A stretch of DNA of 64,000 bases, from contig NC_081410.1 in NCBI RefSeq assembly GCF_030272615.1, positions 291,742,457 to 291,806,456 on the forward strand. Direction: 5' to 3'. A program made the translations under genes and the position numbers. Positions 41,201-46,601 of this stretch are shown piece after piece. How positions within the stretch are numbered: position 1 is the stretch's first letter; each line of letters starts with the position of its first letter. The notes beneath the pieces were generated by a model. The model saw nothing but the letters and a program-made list of their open reading frames with translations, made no database searches and had not been told where the DNA came from. Source of the DNA: Cryptomeria japonica (taxonomy: Eukaryota; Streptophyta; Pinopsida; Cupressales; Cupressaceae).

Positions 41201-44200
41201 TATTTAATTAATGTGGTACTATAGTTAAGTGGAAAATATTTAAATAAAAAGGCTCCCTTATTTAATAACACATTGAAGACATAAAATGTAAATGAGGAGT
41301 TATGTTATTTATCCCACATTGGCGAGTTGAGTGTATTAGAATATTTAATTATATTTTAGTCACCTATATTTAGTTCCTTGTTTAATGGTCATTTAGCTTT
41401 TTAGTTAATTAGCTTTTAAGCTTTATTTAGCATTTAGCTTTTTCTTTTTAATTAATTAGCTTTTAAGCTTTATTTAGCATTTAGCTTTTTCTTTTTAGTT
41501 AATTAGCTTTTAAGCTTTATTTAGCGTTTAGCTTTTAGTAGTTCACTTTAAACGACTTGTTCTTAATTTAGAACGTCGTCTTGTAATCTCTATATATACG
41601 CTTGTATATTGTTGAATAGATTATCCAATTATTGAATCATTCATTCAATTTATTTTTCATGGTATCAGAGCAGGTCGATGGGATTCTTTAAAGTTTGGCG
41701 AATTTTTTAATAAAATTCATGGCCTTCTTTCTGGAATATTTTCCAGATTTTTTTTTATTGTATTTTTATAAAAAAATGATTTTGCTTTTTTGAAGGCTTT
41801 TTGAAGGTTTTGAAGGTTTCTGGTTCGTAGGAGAATTTCTTTGTGCTGGGCAGCCGTTCATGTTTTTTTTAGCGTTCTGGGGATTTTCGGGCCTGCAACC
41901 TGGAGTTTTTTTTGCAGATTGAAAATTTTCTTAGGGTTTCTGCAATTTTCGACTAGGGTTTTGACCCTTCAGTTCAAGTCAAAATTTTATTTTGCTTGCA
42001 GATTCTTGGTGGGTTTTTCGAGACCTCAACTAGGTCGTTGTCAGATTTTTCTGGGTGCATCGTTTTCCGTGCCTCGATTTTTGAGCCGTTGGATCTGTAT
42101 TTTGTTTTTAGATTCTTGGTGGGTTTTTTGAGAGCTTTCCTAGGTTGGTCTCAATTTTTTCTAGGTGCATCGTTTTCTGCACCTCGAATTTTGTGCCCAG
42201 CAAATTTGCCTTGGAATTTAAAAACAGTTCACAATTTCTGCTATTTCTGTGGACGTTGGGATTTTTGCTTTTTTGTGGGCACCATTTATGCTGTTTTAAG
42301 TGTGCAAAAAAAAATTATTTTTGGGTTTCTTCCAAACCTTGAAATTTGCACCTTGGAATTTGTGCCAGAATTCTCCTCCAGGGTTTCAAATTTTTTGTGC
42401 AGCTGCTTCTATTCTGATTTTTGAGTCAGATTCTTCTGTCTCATGCTTTCACTAGGTTGACCTCGTTCAACCTCCATTTTTGTGATGGCATCTTTGACTA
42501 ACATCATGTTGGAACACAGACAGAAGTTCAACAACTGTCACAACACCTGGAAACAGTGCATGTTCACGATATCAGAATATCGTTGCCTTGATCAAATTGA
42601 TTTAGGCCAGACCTCGTCTTACAGGTCCCAGGGTTTTCACGATTTTTTCCTGAAAAATTGTCTGTCGGTTTTCTGATTTTTTTCACAAAAAATCATGGGA
42701 GGGTTTTCACGATTTCTTCCTCAAAAATTGTTCGCAGGGTTTATAATTTTCCCTTAAAAATTATCTCATCTATAATCCACAATATTCGCGTAAGATTTTA
42801 GTTATCTAGGTTTTATCGTTTTTTTCCACAAAAAACGATGATTTGTAACCTTAGATTTCTTGGTTTTTCGATTTTCTCCTCAAAATCGTAAATTCTCTTT
42901 TCGAGGGTTCCTATTTCAGGGTTTGATGGTTTTTTCCTCAAAATTGTGCTTTGTTGTAGTTAGTTTGGGTTGCACCTGCCAGGGCGAACATCTGCAACCG
43001 TCTTGCAGTTAGTTGTGGAGTTGATACTCTTCTGCAAAAGGGTTTGCCGATTTTCCTCAAAATCATGGTTTCAGTTTTCAGTTTGGTTACCCAACATTAG
43101 GTTGGATGGATTCTGGTATTCTTGGTCATTAACACTTTTCAGATCCACGGAGGGTCTCCACTGCAGCAGAGTGTTCTTTTCATTTGTGATCAAAATACCT
43201 GCAGTGTCTTCTGTAGGGTAGTTAGTAGATAGAATGACCATTAAGGGAGGGTATTAGAATATTTAATTATATTTTAGTCACCTATATTTAGTTCCTTGTT
43301 TAATGGTCATTTAGCTTTTTAGTTAATTAGCTTTTAAGCTTTATTTAGCATTTAGCTTTTTCTTATTAATTAATTAGCTTTTAAGCTTTATTTAGCATTT
43401 AGCTTTTCTTTTTAGTTAATTAGCTTTTAAGCTTTATTTAGCGTTTAGCTTTTTAGTAGTTCACTTTAAACGACTTGTTCTTAATTTAGAACGTCGTCTT
43501 GTAATCTCTATATATACACTTGTATATTGTTGAATAGATTATCCAATTATTGAATCATTCATTCAATTTATTTTTCAGAGTGAGTGAGCTCTTATGTGGG
43601 CATTATAAAGACTTCCAAGAGCTCATTTTCAGATATGCTTGGTTATGTGATAATTTGATATTGAAATTTCTCCATAGCTGCTGGAATAACAGTGACAGCC
43701 ATTTTTAAGGACAAAAACCCTTCAGAATTTGTGGGTTGGATGGAAATTCTACATAGAGAGGTAGATTCATCCAGAATTCATCATTGAGCTTATTTGCAAG
43801 TTTGGAATTAGCTTGAGCATCAATCAGCTAGGGTTTGGCATGGATTTTGTGAAAATTTTGAAGCTTTACTGAATAGTGACGTGAACAGTGCCGCTACAAT
43901 GTCAGTTGCTACAGTGCCACTACAGTGTCGAGCTACAGTAGTCACAATAGTGATTGCTACAGTACTCGCTACAGTGCTCGCCTCCATTGTTAGCCTATTG
44001 TTGGTTATTGATTCAATTTTAAAGCCTTAAATTGGGAAGAAGCCTCAGACCCAAGGTTTCATGGTTACATCTCTGTCTTAGGCGGCTATTCTTGGTCAAG
44101 ATTTAGCGCTTGGTTTGGGCTTTTATTTGCTGTTATCATTCTCAGACATACCCAGATCTGTATCGAATGTGTGAGAGTAGATTTCCAGCCCTATTCACTT

Positions 44201-45656
44201 CATTGTATGTCATTTCATCAAGCAGGGATTAACGAGTATGTAAAAAACTGGTTGTATGCTGAAAAGTGCTCTTTGGAATGAAGTTATCAGTCTGAGACAA
44301 GTTGTAACAGTCATTAAAAAAATCAACCCTCAGTTCCGATTTTTCTTTTAAAAGTTGTTATTCCTTGGATCCCTACTGTCTGAATTTTGTGCACTGTTAG
44401 TTCTTATTCCTTGCAATATTATGTGATTTGGCATGAATCGTCAAATCTCAAACTCACAAAAATAAATAAGAACTCAGAAAATCAGATCATGTAAGCAAAC
44501 TGTTTGACCAAATGTCAAGCAACACAAACTGAAAATTAAGGGCAGAACTTGAAGGTGGTTTCTACAGTGGTATCAAGGCTTGGGTGCCAACTGTTTGACA
44601 AAATTCCTCATAAGGAAGATTGAAAGATTTAGGTGCAACTAGGGCAGGCCATTACAAGCACAGACTGTGGATGTTGCAGATTCTTCTTCTGAATGCTTTG
44701 CAGATTGTGGGTTGGCTTTAGAAGAGCCTAAGGTAGATAACGATACAATTTCAGGTCCTACCTTAATAGAAAATATGGAGGATGTAGTCTGGCTAGGAAG
44801 GAGACTCCCATGGTGTATAGGGAGCTCTGAAAGGTGAAGAATTACTGCTCAGACTTAAGCAGAATGGTGAACAGCCTGATGAGTATGCACTCACAGGGCC
44901 ATTTGAGGGTTTCAAGCACCTTCATTAGGCCAACCTTTACCTCATATTCACTATCGAGGGCTAGGAAGAAGGCAGAGGTGTTTCGTGGGATCAAGTTTCC
45001 TACCTTGGATGCACTTGGGACGGGTGGAAGAGAAGAATGGGGTAGCAGTGCAAGACGTGGCTAGACACTCCCCCTGGTTTTGTTTATGGTGGTTGGAGAC
45101 AGTGGCTGGCAGTGTTTTGGGGTGTTGTTGGCTTCTTGTTTTGAATTCATATTTTTTGGTTGGCTATTCGTTTCTCAACCTTTTGGTCAATTTTTTGGTA
45201 ATCATTTTTTATTTTCTTTAGGTACAGACCTCAATAGATCTCTCACTAATTAATCAATAAAAAATATCAAGTTCTCAGAATAGGATGCACCATATCATGA
45301 CCACACCAAACATTTTCTACAGAAACCTTTTTACTCTGTACATGTTTCAAACCAAAAAATCATTTCAATTTATATCCAAGCAAGTGCTACAAAAGAAAAC
45401 TTGATTTTTTTGCCTTGGACTCTTATTTTGTTAGCTATATCATTCTGACACCAACCAATAACTAAAATTTTGTTAACAAATATAATGATTCACTGATTAG
45501 CTTCCCACACAAGGAGAAAGAAATTATACATAGTGCTTGAGCTGCAGTAAGTCTAGCACGGGGATCCTTTACTAACAATTTCTTGACAAAATCTTTTGCA
45601 CTTGAGCTAATGCTTGCCCATGGCTTTTCCCGGAAATCGGGTTTCTTCCTTAGAAC
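2084..45656 (-). CDS. CPK: Calcium-dependent protein kinase, C-terminal six exons of a gene spanning more than 43 kb
   Basis: CDPKs are plant Ser/Thr kinases fused to a calmodulin-like Ca2+ sensor. Six exons on the minus strand join in phase (127+116+108+63+174+168 nt) into 251 codons plus TAG. In order they give the end of the kinase C-lobe ([20 protein letters not shown]), the junction ([12 protein letters not shown], then [11 protein letters not shown]), and four EF-hands: [36 protein letters not shown] and [12 protein letters not shown]. All loops keep the acidic ligands and the central Gly. The motifs [21 protein letters not shown] and LLRTAS point, from memory, to the CPK16/18/28 subgroup. 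Every junction is GT..AG. No internal stop is seen, so the part present looks functional. The N-terminal variable region and kinase N-lobe lie beyond the window. A residue pair WH replaces the NN I expect in VLNNM. Confidence in the family is very high; subgroup is an inference. Confidence 0.95.
2415..2588 (-). CDS. CPK: CDPK exon (EF-hands 2 and 3)
   Basis: 174 nt, 58 codons in phase 0. Encodes [14 protein letters not shown], then [18 protein letters not shown], then [15 protein letters not shown]. The Met is an internal residue, not a start codon. The acceptor is TGGATAG and the donor GTAAAT. Two complete canonical EF-hand loops are present. Confidence 0.96.
2589..3640. repeat. Intron sequence with a degenerate direct repeat
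   Basis: About 120 bp near 3130-3270 reappears degenerately near 3330-3450 (shared core GGAAATTTCATGAA, CTTAG, TATTTGTGAT, GAGA/GAAAGACA). It is probably an old tandem duplication in the 15.3-kb CDPK intron. No coding signal was seen. Confidence 0.45.
3640..6960 (-). mobile_element. Decayed Ty1-copia retrotransposon (minus strand)
   Basis: Read on the minus strand, 6.96 to 3.64 kb gives the Ty1-copia order. Gag remnants with a basic Cys/His segment are at about 6615-6960, and a GAG-pre-integrase piece with [11 protein letters not shown] at 5989-6186. Integrase fragments lie at 5131-5817, including [11 protein letters not shown] and the [13 protein letters not shown] motif. Reverse transcriptase at 4334-4699 has [11 protein letters not shown] and the catalytic YVDD, and RNase H at 3649-3993 has [10 protein letters not shown]. 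Integrase before RT separates copia from gypsy. Many stops and frameshifts break it into at least eight pieces, so it is inactive. I found neither LTRs nor target-site duplication. Confidence 0.9.
4334..4699 (-). pseudogene. Ty1-copia reverse transcriptase fragment
   Basis: An uninterrupted 121-codon piece of the decayed copia polyprotein. [12 protein letters not shown] is the conserved RT entry motif, [13 protein letters not shown] carries the catalytic Asp pair, and [13 protein letters not shown] is the following copia motif. It ends in QRKYAKT, where most copia elements have a longer connection to RNase H. It is part of the 3.64-6.96 kb element. Confidence 0.92.
7188..7319 (+). repeat. Two-copy 66-bp tandem repeat
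   Basis: Units start at 7188 and 7254. Both contain CTCGTGAT, GAGGACATGTCCTTTCATAA and CCCTTGGTTTTTATGCTCAT with few mismatches. It lies just upstream of the LINE ORF1 remnant and may be part of a LINE 5' UTR, where short repeated units are common. Confidence 0.7.
7514..8977 (+). mobile_element. LINE (L1-type) 5' portion with ORF1, truncated
   Basis: One reading frame from 7514 to 8452, with a single stop near 7850, resembles plant L1-type ORF1 (DUF4283 type). It has a basic N-terminus, then an aromatic/hydrophobic domain with [23 protein letters not shown] and [17 protein letters not shown] partial zinc knuckle [10 protein letters not shown] follows. A second degraded stretch to 8.97 kb reads [21 protein letters not shown]1 proteins bind LINE RNA during target-primed reverse transcription. 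No endonuclease/RT ORF2 follows; the sequence is cut at about 8978 by the LTR-type terminus of the next element. Confidence is good for LINE ORF1, modest for exact ends. Confidence 0.7.
8978..12645 (-). mobile_element. Long LTR-like block of a minus-strand retroelement complex
   Basis: The minus strand begins TGTTGTGACGTTTTCACACA at 12645, directly after a purine-rich tract (12646-12673). It ends near 8978 at ..GTGTGGTCATAAAACA. A TATA-like CCTATAAAAGGGGG (minus) sits near 9785, with a 5'UTR-like stretch below it. Part of the block (11.75-11.93 kb) reappears at 63.84-64.0 kb, and the 8.99-9.05 kb end reappears at 60.42-60.47 kb, so it is a dispersed family. I read it as a very long LTR (3.7 kb) or a composite; the 5-base flanks (ATGGG and GTTAC) do not match, so it is not a clean solo LTR. 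Confidence 0.5.
10012..11104 (-). pseudogene. Unrecognised retroelement ORF, coiled-coil type, fragmented
   Basis: Minus-strand pieces at 10763-11104 (starts [13 protein letters not shown], with a charged heptad-like [17 protein letters not shown] segment), 10346-10603 ([18 protein letters not shown]) and 10012-10260 look like one broken protein. I cannot assign a family; there is no protease, integrase or RT motif. It lies within the long-LTR-type block at 8978-12645, with a TATA-like signal downstream on the same strand. It may be a gag-like or accessory ORF of a large non-autonomous element. Confidence 0.4.
12675..14236 (-). pseudogene. Unrecognised ORF of a non-autonomous LTR element
   Basis: Minus-strand pieces at 13807-14088, 13425-13691, 13146-13403 and 12675-12923 follow one another with a few frameshifts and stops, and read like one protein of roughly 500 residues. 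Visible features are a Lys/Glu-rich start, [33 protein letters not shown] and [16 protein letters not shown]. It ends ..[10 protein letters not shown], about 30 bp before the LTR start at 12645. No pol motif is present. Position between LTR-like starts argues for an internal ORF of a retroelement. The family is unknown to me. Confidence 0.5.
15180..16215. repeat. Irregular array of a GGCGGACTT motif
   Basis: At least 15 copies of GGCGGACTT or one-base variants (GGCAGACTT, GGTGGACTT, GGCGAACTT), often followed by TGGAAG or TAG and then TTGCCA, are spread at 30-90 bp intervals. Examples are near 15209, 15432, 15473, 15534, 15806, 15838, 15871, 15906, 15934, 16055 and 16195. Sequence between copies is poorly conserved. 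It lies in the 5' portion of the minus-strand LTR complex. Confidence 0.75.
16395..16900. repeat. Tandem repeat, about 100-115 bp period
   Basis: Five degenerate units each begin with a form of AACAAAACCCTAAT (near 16410, 16509, 16608, 16722, 16833) and contain TTAAAGACA, TTTTCAAAT and ACATGGG. It lies immediately inside the LTR-like start at 16950. Confidence 0.75.
17000..17936. other. Intron sequence without recognised gene
   Basis: AT-rich intron DNA just 3' (on the gene strand) of the 17937-17999 kinase exon. A short C-rich patch near 17340-17440 repeats CCATCCCC; similar C/G-rich patches occur near 46080-46180 and 50365-50560, suggesting a small dispersed repeat. No coding signal seen. 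Confidence 0.35.
17937..17999 (-). CDS. CPK: CDPK micro-exon (inter-EF linker)
   Basis: 63 nt, 21 codons: [20 protein letters not shown] plus Ala. This is the linker and entering helix between EF-hands 1 and 2. It has a consensus donor GTAAGT and the acceptor ATTCCAG. It is too short for most ORF callers and is isolated by 8.5 kb and 15.3 kb introns, but it is colinear and in phase with its neighbours. Confidence 0.95.
18306..18826 (-). other. Unassigned minus-strand ORF pair in intron
   Basis: Two adjacent minus-strand ORFs (18587-18826 and 18306-18590) nearly abut in different frames. The first reads [20 protein letters not shown], the second has a Cys/Asn cluster [11 protein letters not shown]. 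Composition looks more protein-like than the surrounding intron, but I recognise no family. It could be a captured gene fragment or a transposon remnant. Support is weak. Confidence 0.2.
18968..19227. mobile_element. Foldback/MITE-like inverted repeat, 260 bp
   Basis: Two arms of about 115 bp are near-perfect reverse complements around a loop of about 30 bp (19083-19112). The left arm holds TGCAAGCTTTTGAGTAAAAA and GGATCACACTCTGTGATCC; the right arm holds the complement, with TTTTTACCCAAAAGCTTGCA. The structure is a non-autonomous foldback element or an inverted duplication. No clear target-site duplication was seen. Confidence 0.8.
19228..20680. other. Intron sequence, no family recognised
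   Basis: It contains several plus-strand ORFs of 60-95 codons with Ser/Pro/Phe-rich sequence that do not join into a recognisable protein. It may be decayed transposon DNA. Nothing here is supported as a gene. Confidence 0.3.
20690..21170. repeat. Very AT-rich segment with local duplications
   Basis: Nearly all A/T. GTGTAATAATATTAATTATT occurs around 20717 and, with one extra TAA, around 20748. A unit of about 75-80 bp with AATCTATTGAGGGCAAATAT occurs near 20898 and again near 20979. These are local tandem duplications of low-complexity intron DNA. Confidence 0.7.
21171..22551. other. Intron sequence, possible old LTR remnant
   Basis: No gene found. The stretch 22100-22460 is dotted with CAGCGAA/CAGTGAA motifs and ends in an AATAAAG near 22408, like the R/U5 part of an LTR, but no partner or duplication was found. 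Confidence 0.3.
22605..22676 (+). ncRNA. tRNA-like sequence in the left LTR
   Basis: 72 nt that fold as a cloverleaf. The 7-bp acceptor is GGGCCAG/CTGGTCC, the D-stem GCTC/GAGC and the T-stem CTAGG/CCTAG. The A-box TAGCTCAGTGG and B-box GGTTCGAGTCC match the Pol III internal promoter consensus. The anticodon arm is poor: mismatches and an ambiguous loop that may hold AGC (Ala). It is therefore probably not a working tRNA but a Pol III promoter carried in an LTR. Confidence 0.8.
22804..22875 (+). ncRNA. tRNA-like sequence in the right LTR
   Basis: Identical to the copy at 22605-22676, whereas the rest of the LTR has about four differences. It has the same A- and B-boxes and the same defective anticodon arm. 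It lies 199 bp downstream of the first copy, exactly the LTR-to-LTR spacing. Confidence 0.8.
22886..23875. other. Intron sequence without recognised gene
   Basis: Ordinary AT-rich intron DNA between the TRIM element and the interrupted LINE-like remnant. I see no gene, array or clear repeat. Confidence 0.3.
23876..24240 (+). mobile_element. LINE-like remnant, left part (split by solo LTR)
   Basis: A charged ORF (23880-24155, [16 protein letters not shown] and [15 protein letters not shown]) stops at 24155. The sequence continues to CCTAC at 24236-24240, where the solo LTR is inserted. The right part resumes at 26256. The family call relies on the right part, which ends in an A-run. Identity of the ORF itself is unknown. 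Confidence 0.35.
24241..26250 (+). mobile_element. Solo LTR, 2.0 kb, with 5-bp target duplication
   Basis: It begins TGTAATGTCCCC and ends GGGGACATCACA, an inverted-repeat terminus of the kind seen in the other long LTRs here (30142, 40886). It is flanked by the direct repeat CCTAC (24236-24240 and 26251-26255). There is no internal region, PBS or second LTR, so it is the product of LTR-LTR recombination. Strand is assigned by analogy with 40886. The body is T-rich with CTTCTT/CTGTCTT runs and no ORF of note. Confidence 0.9.
26251..26475 (+). mobile_element. LINE-like remnant, right part with A-tail
   Basis: Starts with the second CCTAC and continues to a 9-base A-run near 26465-26474, after CCCTTTCAAAAACGTATC, which resembles a LINE 3' UTR end. 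It lies only 36 bp from kinase exon 26511-26618. Confidence 0.4.
26511..26618 (-). CDS. CPK: CDPK exon (EF-hand 1)
   Basis: 108 nt, 36 codons, in phase 0. Encodes [18 protein letters not shown] followed by the first EF-hand loop [12 protein letters not shown] and EIRQ. The acceptor is TTTGACAG; the donor is GTTCGA, a weaker match to the plant consensus. The first EF-hand ligands D, D, S, S/I, T and E are in place. Confidence 0.95.
26768..26883 (-). CDS. CPK: CDPK exon (kinase-junction boundary)
   Basis: 116 nt encoding [20 protein letters not shown], the kinase end and the autoinhibitory junction. The acceptor follows a 13-base T run (T..CAG) and the donor is GTCTGTG. It ends on a codon boundary, so the next exon begins Ala-Leu-Ala, as expected for FALRALAS. 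The intron after it is only 149 bp, in strong contrast with the neighbours. Confidence 0.95.
26884..28967. other. Start of the 18.6-kb intron; weak LINE ORF1 trace
   Basis: Mostly unassigned AT-rich intron. Around 28565-28720 the plus strand reads [16 protein letters not shown] and then an [16 protein letters not shown] stretch, which resembles the C-terminal part of plant LINE ORF1 (IGEKIGEF..VDL..RVCV..LPLP pattern). This is a weak, by-eye match. Confidence 0.3.
28968..30040 (+). repeat. Tandem duplication, about 450-bp unit
   Basis: 28968-29418 is repeated at 29419-30040. Shared landmarks are TGTGCTTGGT, TCATAAGGATATTTT, GGCCTCTTCT, CCTCAAATGACCAAAAGTAG and AACCCTCATTTA. The second unit has about 180 extra bases near 29637-29815. 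Divergence is roughly 10-15% by eye, so it is old. Confidence 0.8.
30142..31167 (+). mobile_element. Solo LTR, 1.0 kb, with 5-bp target duplication
   Basis: It begins TGTAATGTCCCATTTTTG, ends GTGGGGACATTACA, and is flanked by TCTTG on both sides (30137-30141 and 31168-31172). There is no internal region. A repeated module (AAATCAGATCTGCACTTCTT and variants, 30900-30965) and CTTTGAAAGAG/GGGACACA units lie in its second half. Confidence 0.9.
31173..32350. other. Intron sequence without recognised gene
   Basis: No ORF or motif could be assigned. The stretch 31835-32200 has LTR-like composition (TTAGTCTCTCGGTAGTTAAT), but no partner or duplication was found. Confidence 0.3.
32351..32808 (+). mobile_element. 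Transposon remnant interrupted by the LARD element (left part)
   Basis: Degraded plus-strand coding with [19 protein letters not shown] near 32715-32780. It stops at AGCAC (32804-32808), the target duplication of the large element, and resumes at 44657. The right part ends in an A-run near 45270, so a LINE is the likeliest source. Confidence 0.4.
32987..36061 (+). mobile_element. Non-autonomous copia-type element A (TR-GAG-like), nested in the left LTR
   Basis: LTRs are 32987-33317 and 35708-36061 (TGTTAAAATAAT..TTTTTCA), with target duplication ATAGT (32982-32986, 36062-36066). The primer-binding site TGCTATCAGAGC at 33318 is one base off the initiator-Met type. The polypurine tract is ATTAGGGAGGG just before 35708. 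The only coding trace is a gag-like frame at 34258-35079; no pol is present. LTR plus gag without pol fits terminal-repeat elements with GAG, which use proteins of an autonomous relative. Confidence 0.92.
34258..35079 (+). pseudogene. Copia-type gag of element A, three in-frame stops
   Basis: A single reading frame from ATG at 34258 to 35079 with stops at 34330, 34567 and 34822. It has the copia gag pattern: [20 protein letters not shown] then TW near the start, [13 protein letters not shown], a middle helical part with [12 protein letters not shown] and [12 protein letters not shown], then a basic region. The zinc knuckle is [14 protein letters not shown] (CX2CX4HX4C). Gag would form the particle and bind RNA. 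About 270 residues, close to usual copia gag length. Because all stops are substitutions in one frame, decay is recent or moderate. Confidence 0.9.
37578..38235 (+). pseudogene. PDS5: Captured PDS5-like (cohesin-associated) N-terminal sequence
   Basis: PDS5 proteins regulate cohesin on chromatin; the N-terminal HEAT repeats are conserved. The main frame (37590-38003) reads [36 protein letters not shown] and [15 protein letters not shown], then DLKCND. These align by memory with the PDS5 pattern DVKLxVAxCxSEITRITAPxAPY..DDVL..FQLIV..FGRRxxILET. A second frame continues [20 protein letters not shown], matching the PDS5 segment that follows. At least one frameshift and stops separate the parts. 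No intron is visible across about 220 residues, so capture from spliced RNA is likely. It is inside the LARD internal region, in its sense. Confidence 0.8.
38280..39913 (+). pseudogene. Unassigned LARD ORF: zinc-knuckle-like motif and coiled-coil
   Basis: [14 protein letters not shown] near 38300 resembles a gag nucleocapsid knuckle. It is followed by frames at 38404-38799 (acidic, Ser/Glu-rich), 38802-38999 ([20 protein letters not shown], charged heptads), 39093-39503 ([20 protein letters not shown] and [10 protein letters not shown]) and 39596-39913 (acidic). They look like one long helical protein broken by a few stops. I cannot name the family. Its length and charge suggest a structural or gag-like product. 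Confidence 0.5.
39950..40904 (+). pseudogene. Unassigned LARD ORF, C-terminal part
   Basis: Frames 39950-40468, 40469-40666 and 40638-40904 follow with stops between. Motifs are [66 protein letters not shown] and then [18 protein letters not shown]. The last frame runs into the right LTR at 40886 through the purine tract. The family is unknown. Confidence 0.45.
40886..44656 (+). repeat. Right LTR of the LARD element (interrupted)
   Basis: 40886-41333 plus 43578-44656. Split by element B at 41334-43577. Starts TGTAATGTCCCATTTC after a purine tract and ends GGCCATTACA, then AGCAC. Matches the left LTR throughout. Confidence 0.92.
41334..43577 (+). mobile_element. Non-autonomous copia-type element B, nested in the right LTR
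   Basis: LTRs are 41334-41659 and 43252-43577, both 326 bp (TATTAGAATATTTAATT..TATTTTTCA). Target duplication is GAGTG (41329-41333, 43578-43582). The uninterrupted left LTR has TTGAGTGAGTGAGCT at this site, which confirms the junction. The primer-binding site TGGTATCAGAGC is at 41660-41671; the polypurine tract is CATTAAGGGAGGG before 43252. A gag start is present at 42485 ([16 protein letters not shown]) but breaks off after about 50 codons, so most of gag is deleted. LTRs begin TA rather than TG. Confidence 0.93.
44662..45275 (+). mobile_element. Transposon remnant interrupted by the LARD element (right part), LINE-like
   Basis: Continues the sequence broken at 32808. It shows degraded coding ([14 protein letters not shown] near 44955-45000) and ends with ..AATCAATAAAAAATATC near 45260-45275, a LINE-like 3' A-run. 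Kinase exon 45530-45656 follows 255 bp further on. Confidence 0.4.
45530..45656 (-). CDS. CPK: CDPK exon (kinase C-lobe end)
   Basis: 127 nt. Starts VLRKKPDF and ends ..TAAQAL plus one base of a split Ser codon. It covers the last helices of the kinase catalytic domain. The acceptor is TTGGCAG and the donor GTATAA. The single leftover base combines with CA of the next exon, 18.6 kb away, to give Ser-His-Pro-Trp, the usual CDPK sequence here. This is the first exon of the gene visible in the window. Confidence 0.95.
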
Positions 45657-46588
45657 CTGCCAACAAAAAATAAAGAAGCTTTGCATTAGAAAAGCAAACA
45701 CAATAAATTACAAAATAATGCAATATGCTGTTGGCAATAAATCTCCATGATCTCAAATAGTGAAAGTACCAAAAATACATATGAATAACAATACAAAACT
45801 CACATAGTTTAAACCAGAAGCATTTCAATCATTTTCATGGACTGCAAAAGACCTCGTGTTTATAATAACAGTTGTTAAAATGCAAAATAATATCATATGC
45901 CATTGGCAATAAATCTCCATTAGCTGGGCCAAGGAAAATATCAAAAACCTGAGTGAATTTTTTTATTAAATATAGTTTTACTATGCTTATTGCCCTACAT
46001 TGACCCTCTCTAGTGAAAGATTCAATAGTTACAATTTAGATAATAGCTATGCAATATTAAATACATTTCACCTATGTTACCCCAATTTTCCGGGGCAGGA
46101 GGGATGGGGCAACAGATTTGTGGGACGAATTTATTTTTTACCATTTTTGGAGACAGCAGTGGACGGCAGAGGGGATGGCTATATAAAAAATAGGGAAATT
46201 TCAGATATTTATATGATAACATTGATAAATCATTCATCATAATATCTAACCTGCACATTGATTGACGTATTGTGTGTGCAGAATCTAAAAATAATTATTT
46301 AATCAGCATTGGAATATTTTAAAAAATTGCCATTAAAGGGTTACATGGCAACCGAAAAGATGCAAATACAACTGACAGAATCCTATAATTAGCATAGTAT
46401 AGATATTAAATGAATTTGCAGTACTTATGTATGTTACAGATTAATGGTAACAAGTTAGGGCCAAGATCATTGTGTTTGCAGGTCATATCAGGCAGTATGC
46501 AGACAAGAACAAATTGAAAGGATTTAATTGTTTAAGTATTCATAGACAAGGAGACCCCTATTCTAGTTTTAACTTAATTGGTTTTTGA
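45657..46588. other. Upstream intron of the CDPK gene, no gene
   Basis: AT-rich. No kinase exon is visible on the minus strand. A short block at 46252-46305 (ACATTGATTGACGTATTGTG, TGCAGAATCTAAAAA) recurs at 50247-50300, on the other side of the LINE plus element C insertion. Confidence 0.4.
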
Positions 46589-46601
46589 AGCATTGCAAAA
46601 A

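Larger units (their letters stand above)
32809..44656 (+). mobile_element. Large non-autonomous LTR retrotransposon (LARD-like) with a captured PDS5 sequence
   Basis: LTRs 32809-37381 and 40886-44656 match along their length once one nested element is removed from each (about 1.49 and 1.52 kb). They start TGCAATGTTCC/TGTAATGTCCC and end GGCCATTACA. Target duplication is AGCAC (32804-32808, 44657-44661). The primer-binding site TGGTATCAGAGC is at 37383-37394; a purine tract GGGAAGGGCGG precedes the right LTR. The 3.5-kb internal region has no protease, RT, RNase H or integrase motif. It holds a PDS5-like stretch, one Cys/His knuckle ([14 protein letters not shown]) and long acidic/coiled ORFs. 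Net size without insertions is about 6.5 kb. LTR style suggests gypsy ancestry, but without pol this is inference. It lies in the kinase intron, opposite to gene sense. Confidence 0.92.

Noticed and set aside
44834-45221. Plus-strand ORFs with Trp/Cys-rich ends as a membrane protein
   Set aside because: They sit in the LINE-like remnant next to the LARD target site; hydrophobicity comes from T/G-rich 3' UTR-like DNA.
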